Shown: positions 7,469 through 14,530 of the stretch, piece after piece | Layout: every line of letters begins with the position of its first letter | Numbering within the stretch: position 1 is the stretch's first letter | Assembly (NCBI RefSeq): GCF_000711825.1 | Contig: NZ_JONJ01000001.1 | Location: 248,001 to 312,000, forward strand | Length of the DNA stretch: 64,000 nucleotides | DNA from: [Clostridium] aminophilum DSM 10710 | GTDB taxonomy: Bacteria > Bacillota > Clostridia > Lachnospirales > Lachnospiraceae | Reading direction: 5' to 3' | Notes under the pieces: generated by a model | Seen by the model: only the letters and a program-made list of their open reading frames with translations | Told to the model about the DNA's origin: nothing | The model's database searches: none | Made by a program: the position numbers and the translations under genes

Positions 7469-8623
7469 TTAATTCCAGTGCTGTACGCTGCCTGGAGCGC
7501 TCTGCGTCGTTCCGGAAGAGGAAGACGAGGAGGATGAAGATCCACCCGGGGCGCTCTCGGAAGATGAAGAGGTCGATCCCGGAGCATTCTGTGACACACT
7601 GGAAGAACTTCCGCCCGGACTGCTCTGAGAGGATGTCGTTCCCGCCGGTCCGCCGGAAGAAGAATCCGAGGAACTTCCGCCCGGTGCTGTCTGGGAAGCC
7701 GAGGAGGACGCGGTACCGCCGCCAGGTGTCGTCTGACTGCTCTGTCCGCTTCCCTTGCTCTGAGAGGTGTATTCACCGGATGCATTGAAGTTATAGGTCA
7801 CATTGTCGATCGTGACGCTGGTATTGGCATACATCTTTCCGTTGTTGGTGTCCAGATAGTAGTACTTGTCCTCGATCTTGATCCATCCGGTCATCATATG
7901 GCCGTTGGTGTCAAAGTAATACCAGGAATTATCGATCTGGCGCCAGCCGGTGGCCATTCCGCCGGAAGCTTTCATGTAATAATACTTTCCGTTGGAATCC
8001 TGAAGCCAGCCGGTCAGCATAACACCCTTGGAATCATCCAGATAGTAGTAGACGCCGTCGATCTTCTGCCAGCCGGTCTGCATCAGTCCGAGGGAATTCT
8101 CCTCTTTGCTGAAGTAATACCACTTGTCATCCATCTTGGTCCAGCCGGTCTTCATCTTACCGTCGTCGCCAAGGTTATACCATTTCTTCTCTCCCTGCTG
8201 TTTCCAGCCGGTCTGCATATTGCCCGCCGAGTGGAAATAGTACCAGGACTTGTCGATCTCGGTCCAGCCCGTCTGCATCTTGCCGTCGTCCGCAAGATGA
8301 TACCAGGCATCGTTCAGGTGAAGCCAGCCGGTCCGCATGGTTCCGTCGGTATTCAGATAGTACCAGTTGTTATTGTAGCGAAGCCAGCCGGTCTGCATCG
8401 CACCGTCCTGATTCATGTAATAGTACTTCTTGCCAACCTGGATCCAGCCCTTATAGTAAAAACCGTCGGATTTACGGTAATACCAGTTTCCGTTCTCTTT
8501 TACCCAGCCTTCCTGCAATGTGGTGGGTGCCGCAATGCTGTGCATTGCCGGCCCTGCCGCAAAAACGCCGAAGCCGATTGCTGCGGCTGTACTCAGAACC
8601 ACCAGTTGTTTCGGATAGCGCAT
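7469..8623 (-). CDS. Secreted protein made of cell-wall/glucan-binding repeats
   Basis: A 384-residue protein with an N-terminal signal peptide (hydrophobic core about residues 6-28, cleavage near AGPAMHSIAA). Eleven consecutive aromatic repeats of about 20 residues follow (pattern GW-x(4)-NWYY-x(5)-G-x-M-x-TG), the CW_binding_1 type that binds choline or glucan polymers. The last roughly 100 residues are low-complexity Ser/Gly/Pro with repeated APGGSSS units, ending PGSVQHWN. No catalytic domain is present, so it is probably a surface adhesin or structural wall protein. The MRYPKQL start has AAGGGG upstream; an earlier in-frame ATG lacks a good site and would mask the signal peptide. Confidence 0.8.
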   Translation of the reverse strand: MRYPKQLVVLSTAAAIGFGVFAAGPAMHSIAAPTTLQEGWVKENGNWYYRKSDGFYYKGWIQVGKKYYYMNQDGAMQTGWLRYNNNWYYLNTDGTMRTGWLHLNDAWYHLADDGKMQTGWTEIDKSWYYFHSAGNMQTGWKQQGEKKWYNLGDDGKMKTGWTKMDDKWYYFSKEENSLGLMQTGWQKIDGVYYYLDDSKGVMLTGWLQDSNGKYYYMKASGGMATGWRQIDNSWYYFDTNGHMMTGWIKIEDKYYYLDTNNGKMYANTSVTIDNVTYNFNASGEYTSQSKGSGQSSQTTPGGGTASSSASQTAPGGSSSDSSSGGPAGTTSSQSSPGGSSSSVSQNAPGSTSSSSESAPGGSSSSSSSSSGTTQSAPGSVQHWN

Positions 8624-8703
8624 ATTACCCCTTCTTTCTCCCCCCGGAACCGTAACAGTCCCCTTGTTATAAACGAAGCGGTTCACTGATTCCCGCCTGA
8701 TCT

Positions 8704-8874
8704 GCAAGCGAACATTCCGCACGGCAGCCGCTCGCCGGTCTTTTGCTCGAGTGCGGTGATTTCATCACCTTACTCGTCTTCGCAAGCGAACATTCCGCAC
8801 GCTGCGCTCCATGTTCTTGCGACCGGCCAATGTCTGCTCGTGCAAGCACGGCAGCCGCTCGCCGGTCTTTTGCT
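8704..8874. repeat. Interleaved direct repeats upstream of the wall-binding gene
   Basis: GCAAGCGAACATTCCGCAC occurs at 8704-8722 and again at 8782-8800 (19 bases exact). A second exact 29-base repeat, beginning GCACGGCAGCCGCTCGCCGG, occurs at 8719-8747 and 8846-8874. The two families overlap in the first copy, suggesting successive local duplications. The segment fills most of the gap between thrC and the wall-binding gene. Confidence 0.8.
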
Positions 8875-8876
8875 AC

Positions 8877-8916
8877 AAAAAGCGGGGATACACGTCCCGC
8901 GTATATCTCCGCTTTT
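8877..8916 (-). terminator. Terminator downstream of thrC
   Basis: AAAAGCGGGGATA (8878-8890) pairs with TATCTCCGCTTTT (8904-8916) with one G-U pair. On the minus strand the stem ends in a T-run. It lies about 60 bases past the thrC stop and could work in both directions. Confidence 0.75.
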
Positions 8917-8978
8917 ATTATATCATATTATTTCTGACGATATACTTACGCTTTCCCTACAGTATGACGAAGAAACCC

Positions 8979-10469
8979 TCACATACCAAGGATCTCCGCA
9001 ACCGTCTCTTCCATGTTCTGCGGAGTGCACTTTCTGTTGTGGCGAATCTCCGCATGACGGATCTCCGCGATCGCCTGCGGTTCTTCCACTTTGCTGAAGC
9101 TGCGCAGGTCATCGATCAGTTCAAAGTCATCCTTATCTTTTTCTCCGTCGCCGAGAATCGCGCACATCACGGCTCTCGCGAACTTATACGGACTTGCGGT
9201 GGACGCGATCACGGTCTTGGTGCGGTCGCCGGTTCTCTTGCGATACTGCTGATATACGCAGGACGCAACACCGGTATGGGTATCGATCACATATCCGGTC
9301 TCGGCTACGCGATGGATCTCTGCGGCATTTTCCTCCTGGGATGCATATCCGCCGATGAAATCCGACATCTTCTCGCGCATGCTGTCCGTAACGGTATACT
9401 TTCCGGTTTCCGCGAGTTCCTTCATGAGCTCTGCGGTCTTTGCGCAGTCACAGTCGCAGGACAGATAGATAAGACGCTCCAGATTGCTCGAGATCAGGAT
9501 GTCCATCGACGGAGAGCTGGTCAGAATGAAATCACGGTTGCGGTCATAGGTGCCGGTGGTGAAGAAATCATAAAGAACCTTGTTGTCATTGGACGCACAG
9601 ATCAGTTTTCCAACCGGAAGACCGATCCTCTTTGCGATATAGGCAGCAAGGATATTGCCGAAATTGCCCGTCGGAACACAGATATTGATCTTCTCACCGC
9701 TCTTGATTCCCTCATCCGCAAGCATTTTCGCGTACGCGTAGACATAGTAGACAACCTGCGGGATCAGTCGGCCGATGTTGATGGAGTTTGCAGAGCTGAG
9801 CTGGAATCCCGCTGCCGCAAGTTTCTCGCCGAATGCGCGGTCGCTGAAGATATTCTTCACGCCGCTCTGGGCATCGTCAAAATTGCCGTCAATGCCGACA
9901 ACCGCGGTATTGTCTCCCTTCTGTGTGAGCATCTGAAGCTCCTGCACGCGGCTGACACCGCCGTTCGGGTAAAATACAATAATGCGGGTTCCCGGAACGT
10001 CGGCAAAACCTGCCATCGCCGCTTTTCCGGTGTCGCCGCTGGTCGCGGTCAGAATCACGATCTCCTTGTCCGCATGATTTTTCTTCGCGGCGGTCGTCAT
10101 CAGATACGGAAGAATCGAGAGCGCCATGTCCTTGAACGCGATGGTCTTGCCGTGATACAGCTCCAGATAATACGCCTCGTCCACCAGATACGTCAGCTTC
10201 GCGATGTCCTCGATGTCGAACTTGGAATCATAGGCACCGTTAATGCAGTGCTTCAGTTCCTCTTCGGTGAAATCGGTGAGAAAAAGCTTCATGACCTCAT
10301 AAGCGGTCTCCTGATAGGTCATTTTGGAGAGTTCCTCCGGTGTCTTATCCAGTGTCGGAAATGAATCCGGCATGAAGAGTCCTCCGTCATCCGCAAGTCC
10401 CTTCAGAATAGCCTGGGATGCCGTAACACCTTTTTCTCCGCCTCTTGTACTGTTATACAGAATTCCCAT
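8979..10469 (-). CDS. thrC: Threonine synthase
   Basis: A 496-residue PLP enzyme converting O-phosphohomoserine to threonine. The PLP lysine is Lys113 in HGKTIAFKDMAL, and TATSGDTGKAA is the conserved phosphate-cradling stretch. The N-terminal YNSTRGG signature and the length match the longer (class II, E. coli/yeast-like) threonine synthases. The MGILYNSTRGG start has GGAGGAA five bases upstream; the earlier MKVYGGTH frame overlaps that site. An isolated TATAAT on the minus strand (10547-10552) may be its -10 box. No hom or thrB is adjacent. I saw no T-box or threonine-codon leader in the roughly 200-base upstream region. Confidence 0.95.
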   Translation of the reverse strand: MGILYNSTRGGEKGVTASQAILKGLADDGGLFMPDSFPTLDKTPEELSKMTYQETAYEVMKLFLTDFTEEELKHCINGAYDSKFDIEDIAKLTYLVDEAYYLELYHGKTIAFKDMALSILPYLMTTAAKKNHADKEIVILTATSGDTGKAAMAGFADVPGTRIIVFYPNGGVSRVQELQMLTQKGDNTAVVGIDGNFDDAQSGVKNIFSDRAFGEKLAAAGFQLSSANSINIGRLIPQVVYYVYAYAKMLADEGIKSGEKINICVPTGNFGNILAAYIAKRIGLPVGKLICASNDNKVLYDFFTTGTYDRNRDFILTSSPSMDILISSNLERLIYLSCDCDCAKTAELMKELAETGKYTVTDSMREKMSDFIGGYASQEENAAEIHRVAETGYVIDTHTGVASCVYQQYRKRTGDRTKTVIASTASPYKFARAVMCAILGDGEKDKDDFELIDDLRSFSKVEEPQAIAEIRHAEIRHNRKCTPQNMEETVAEILGM

Positions 10470-10675
10470 GTGAGTTCCTCCATAAACCTTCACTCATCAA
10501 CCATCCGGAACGAATGGCCGGGCACCACCTTTTTGCAATACCATGTATTATAGCGTATTGAACCGCAACTTTCCACTGAAGAGGCATAACTCTTTTTGCT
10601 TGCTCCGATAACCGGAAGTTCTCCGTCTGGAAAGTGTGCTGCCGAACTGCCGGGCGAAACCGAATCCCCGGATTC

Positions 10676-12520
10676 TCACCGGGTCACTTTCCAGTGTCCG
10701 AAGATCGTTTTGCGGAAATGTGACAGCCGTTTAGTCGCTTCCGAATAACCCATGTCAATCGCGGTGTCATACATCCGCACCGCATATTCCAGATCGTCGG
10801 GCGTACCGTTTTGCTCCGCGATTTTCCCAAGCATATAAAAGGCATAGCCGTCATATTCGGTTCGGGACGCTTTCTCAAACAGTTCTCTTGCCCGCTCTTC
10901 ATCCGCCTCGCAGCCCCAGCCTTCCAGGTAGAGTGTCGCGAGTTTGGAACAGGACTGGAGTGTTCCGTTCTGTTCGCAGAGGTTCAGCCAGTAGAAGGCC
11001 TTATCGTAATCCGGCTCGAGGCCGTCCTCGCCCTGATAGTACATCATTGCGGCCAGCTCCATGCATTCCGGATTTCCGGTTCTGGCGCCGGTCTCGTAGA
11101 AATAGACCGCCCGGACCGGATCCTGAATTCCGATGAGGCCGTCGCGGAAAATATTGCCCAGCATCAGATTGGCCTCCCCGGAAACCGCCGGATCGACCGC
11201 CGCGCCTGCCTCTTCCAGAAGCCGGACGGCTTTCTCATTGTCCTGATACTCGGTATCCCGAAGATAGAGATGCGCGAGTGCGAGTGCCGCCTCACCGTAT
11301 CCGTCGCCATACGCCTTGCTGTACCAGTAGAAGGCTTTTCCGTCATCGCGTTCCACCAGAATATCCTGATAGAACAGATTGCCGAGCGCCATGAAACTCC
11401 GGTTATCGTTCATCTTTCCGGCTTTTTCCAGACAGGAAACCGCCTTATCGAGATCCCGCTCCGTCACCTTTCCTTCCAGATAGTACATGCCGAGCGGATA
11501 AAATGCCCGCGGATCTCCCTGAATCTCAGCCGCCTCCAGATAGCGGAAGGCAGCCTCATCGTCTCCCTTTTCGAGGCTGTACAGTCCCATCTCACAGAGA
11601 CCCCATGCATTTCCGAGAGACGCGCATTTTCTGGCCCACAGAAGAAAACCTTCGATATCGACCGGAATGAGTCGTCCCTCCCGGCAGTGCTTTCCGATCT
11701 TCTCCATTGCGGAGACAATCCCCGCTTCGGCCGCCTTGCTGTAATAAACCATGCTGATTCTCGGCTCCGGGATCATAAATCTCGGGAACGGCTTCGTGAT
11801 CACCCGGCGAATGCGAAGGCGGGTATCCTTTTCCGCACCAGTTCCTTCGCCTGCCCGATCCGCCGCGCTGTCCACATCCATCCTCTCAGCTACACGATCG
11901 GCTGCACTGTCCCTGGAAGTCCCCGCGGCTGCACGAGCCGCCGTGGCTTCCGCGGTCTCTTCCTCTCCGATGACGGCAGGATCCGAAGTCGCCTGTTCTC
12001 CGGCGGATGCGGAATGTTCTTCCACCTCCCCGTCTCCCACGGTTCCGGCCGCTCCGCCATCCTCCGTATCCTCTTCTCTCGGGAGAAGAACATTCAGTTC
12101 TTCCTCGGTCAGCCTGGACAGATCCCCCCACTCGAGAGTCTCTGCCACCTGCCAGGCCGCATATTCGTCTCCCATATCCGCTTCGGAACGGACACGGTTC
12201 CAGCACTCCCGGACTGTGTAGAGAGCCTCCCGCCGCATCGTGTCATCAAAAAGTCCTGCCCGGAGTGCTCCCAGAACCGCAAGCGAACTTCCTCCGCGGG
12301 CTCCGCGCAGGAAACAGTCATATGCTTTTTCTTTGTTGAAACCGACGCCGCCGTCGCCCCAGCTGAAGCAATGCCCCAGCACATACCATGCATCCGCATC
12401 GCCTGCCCGGGCCGCCTCATCGATCCAGCCGATCGCCTCCTCATAGTGGGAAGAATCGCACTGTTTATAAAGAGAATCCATTCCTTTTTTCCGAAGTTCT
12501 GCCGTATTCTCAGATGACAT
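10676..12520 (-). CDS. Sel1-like repeat protein
   Basis: A 614-residue protein made of Sel1/TPR-like helical repeats (recurring A-x(2)-G-x(3)-A-x(3)-LG pattern, with units such as AFYPLGMYYLEGK). Two or three repeats lie near the N-terminus and about nine follow after residue 250. Between them (about 150-240) is an acidic Ala/Glu/Gly-rich low-complexity linker with no predicted fold. There is no signal peptide, so it is likely cytoplasmic. Such repeats mediate protein-protein contacts; the partner is unknown. GAGGAG lies upstream of the ATG. It stands alone between thrC and the ABC/two-component block. Confidence 0.75.
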   Translation of the reverse strand: MSSENTAELRKKGMDSLYKQCDSSHYEEAIGWIDEAARAGDADAWYVLGHCFSWGDGGVGFNKEKAYDCFLRGARGGSSLAVLGALRAGLFDDTMRREALYTVRECWNRVRSEADMGDEYAAWQVAETLEWGDLSRLTEEELNVLLPREEDTEDGGAAGTVGDGEVEEHSASAGEQATSDPAVIGEEETAEATAARAAAGTSRDSAADRVAERMDVDSAADRAGEGTGAEKDTRLRIRRVITKPFPRFMIPEPRISMVYYSKAAEAGIVSAMEKIGKHCREGRLIPVDIEGFLLWARKCASLGNAWGLCEMGLYSLEKGDDEAAFRYLEAAEIQGDPRAFYPLGMYYLEGKVTERDLDKAVSCLEKAGKMNDNRSFMALGNLFYQDILVERDDGKAFYWYSKAYGDGYGEAALALAHLYLRDTEYQDNEKAVRLLEEAGAAVDPAVSGEANLMLGNIFRDGLIGIQDPVRAVYFYETGARTGNPECMELAAMMYYQGEDGLEPDYDKAFYWLNLCEQNGTLQSCSKLATLYLEGWGCEADEERARELFEKASRTEYDGYAFYMLGKIAEQNGTPDDLEYAVRMYDTAIDMGYSEATKRLSHFRKTIFGHWKVTR

Positions 12521-12669
12521 CTCTTTTCACTCCTCGTACTATATCTTTTCTGCACGGCTTTTATTTTCATAATCCGGATTGCTGAATATGTATGCCATGC
12601 GCAATGATTTTCCGCGTTTGAACCGGGTCCGCCGCAGGTTTTACGCGCCGCTGACATATTCATGTATCC

Positions 12670-13548
12670 TTAATCCCTGCCGGTAAAATATCCCCGTCCC
12701 GGCGCGATCAGCCGCACCGCTGCCGCAATAAAGCAGGCCGCCGCCATCAGCTGCAGAAAAAGGCTTACCGGAATCCAGTGCTCCGTTATCAGGTTCTTCG
12801 GAACATAACCAATCAGGCCGGTGAGTCCGGCTGTCATGTCCCCCGCCTGTCTGTCAATCACACACATGTACGTCACCGCCGGATTGAGAAGCAGTCCGTA
12901 AAGCCAGCCACCGGCTGTTCCGACTGTCTCCCCGTCCGCGGCTCTTGCCGATACCCATTGCGCGAAATACGCGATCAGCCACGTGCCGCCGGTCATAAAC
13001 ACCGTCAGGATATATGATACCACATTTGCCGCCACGGTTCTTCTGCAAATTGCGGAGGAAAAGATCCCCATTCCGCCGATAAACAGGATTGCCACAAAAA
13101 AGGCAATCAGCGGAAGAAGCACATCCAGAGCCGTCGCACCGCCAAAGATAAAAACCAGTGACTGCACCGGAAGCGCGGAGATCAGAAGTGCCATCATCTC
13201 AATGACGGCACTCTCCAGTTTTCCCGCGACGATCCGGCCGCTCCCGATGGAGGTGGTCTGAAGAAGGTCCATCATCTGTCCCTCCCTCTCGCTGCAGATC
13301 GCCGGCGCGGTAAGTGCCGGCGTGATGACCAGCAGCATCATGAACTCCATCGTGGAAATCAGAGTGTACAGCTGAATGATCGCTTCATACTGAATCGTGG
13401 CCGTCTCCCGGGCATCCATCGTCAGATGTGCCAGGTTGAAGATCCCCGCCGCCGACAGGATCAGATTAAAAAAGAAAATGATGACCGGAAGCCTCGAACT
13501 TCGGCTGTCAATGATAATTCCCTTCCGCAATATCGGATTCCATCTCAT
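12670..13548 (-). CDS. ABC-2 type transporter permease
   Basis: A 292-residue integral membrane protein with about six hydrophobic segments. It has the ABC-2 signature of an N-terminal cytoplasmic stretch, a first helix (about 21-40), and the conserved APAICSEREGQMMDLLQTT loop (coupling helix region) after the second. It overlaps the end of the ATPase gene by 41 bases in another frame, indicating translational coupling. The ATG lacks a close Shine-Dalgarno (AAAGG is about 13 bases away), consistent with coupling. It would be the membrane half of the exporter encoded with the two genes upstream. The substrate is unknown. Confidence 0.8.
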   Translation of the reverse strand: MRWNPILRKGIIIDSRSSRLPVIIFFFNLILSAAGIFNLAHLTMDARETATIQYEAIIQLYTLISTMEFMMLLVITPALTAPAICSEREGQMMDLLQTTSIGSGRIVAGKLESAVIEMMALLISALPVQSLVFIFGGATALDVLLPLIAFFVAILFIGGMGIFSSAICRRTVAANVVSYILTVFMTGGTWLIAYFAQWVSARAADGETVGTAGGWLYGLLLNPAVTYMCVIDRQAGDMTAGLTGLIGYVPKNLITEHWIPVSLFLQLMAAACFIAAAVRLIAPGRGYFTGRD

Positions 13549-14521
13549 AATCGATCAATACCTTTCCGTCTGCTTTTTTGCCCGCCAGCTGCAGAAATGC
13601 GGTCTCAAGATCTCCCTGCTGTCTCATAAAACCGGTCACGTGCACGCCGCTATTCACCAGCATGCGCAGGAGCATTTCCTCATCCGCTCTCGTGCCGATG
13701 TACTCGATCTTCATCATCTCCCCGTCCACCATGACGGATTCCACGTTCGGATCCTCGCGAAGGACGGCAAGCGCCCCCGTCGGATCTCCGATCACCTGAA
13801 TCAGAATCGGCCGTGAAATGTCGACGCTCTCAAAGATTTCCTCCATCGTTCCGCTGACAATCATCGTTCCGTTGTCGATCATGCCGGCCGAGGAACAGAT
13901 TCCCGACAGTTCCGAGAGAATGTGACTGCTGATCAGAAGCGCCTTTCCCTGATTTTTCAGTTCCTTCAAAATCTCAAAATACTGGCTTCTCGTCAGCGGA
14001 TCGAGTCCCGACGCCGGCTCATCCAGAATCAGGAGATCCGGATCGTGGATGAGCGCGCGGGCAAGACACAGTCTCTGCTTCATTCCCCGGGAGAGACTGC
14101 TCGCGTAATACTCCGCCTTGTCATAGAGTCCCGTCTGATCCAGAAGCATTTCACACCGTCTTCTGGCCCGAAGTCCCGAGAGGCCATAGCAGGACGCGAA
14201 AAATTCCATGTATTCGCTGACACGGAAATTCTCATACACACCGAAAAAATCCGGAACATAGCCGATCTTCTTCATGATGGCTGCCGACGTCTTCGACCTC
14301 GACCGCGCTTTCCAGAGATCTTCCCCTTCAATCAGGACTTCCCCCTCATCCGGTGCGAGAAGTCCGGCCGCAATGCGGATTGTGGTCGTCTTGCCGGCGC
14401 CGTTCGCTCCCACAAATCCGTAGAGTTCTCCCTCCCGGATTGTGAGAGAAAGACCGTTCAGCACCATTTCCGTCCCGTACGACTTTTTCAGATTTTTCAA
14501 TTCCAGAATCGTCTTTGCCAT
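13508..14521 (-). CDS. ABC transporter ATP-binding protein
   Basis: A 337-residue ATPase. Walker A is GANGAGKTT at 38-46; the signature region SLSRGMKQRLCLARAL is followed by Walker B LLILDEPASGLDP. The first 230 residues are a standard DrrA/CcmA-type domain. The remaining 100 form a C-terminal extension common in ABC-2 export ATPases. Its AGGAG site lies inside the last codons of the preceding gene, nine bases separate the two genes, and it overlaps the permease gene. It therefore belongs to a tightly linked unit with its neighbours. Confidence 0.9.
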   Translation of the reverse strand: MAKTILELKNLKKSYGTEMVLNGLSLTIREGELYGFVGANGAGKTTTIRIAAGLLAPDEGEVLIEGEDLWKARSRSKTSAAIMKKIGYVPDFFGVYENFRVSEYMEFFASCYGLSGLRARRRCEMLLDQTGLYDKAEYYASSLSRGMKQRLCLARALIHDPDLLILDEPASGLDPLTRSQYFEILKELKNQGKALLISSHILSELSGICSSAGMIDNGTMIVSGTMEEIFESVDISRPILIQVIGDPTGALAVLREDPNVESVMVDGEMMKIEYIGTRADEEMLLRMLVNSGVHVTGFMRQQGDLETAFLQLAGKKADGKVLIDYEMESDIAEGNYH

Positions 14522-14530
14522 GAATCGGCC

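Noticed and set aside
10470-10675. T-box or threonine attenuator ahead of thrC
   Set aside because: No T-box core, threonine-codon run or terminator hairpin could be found.
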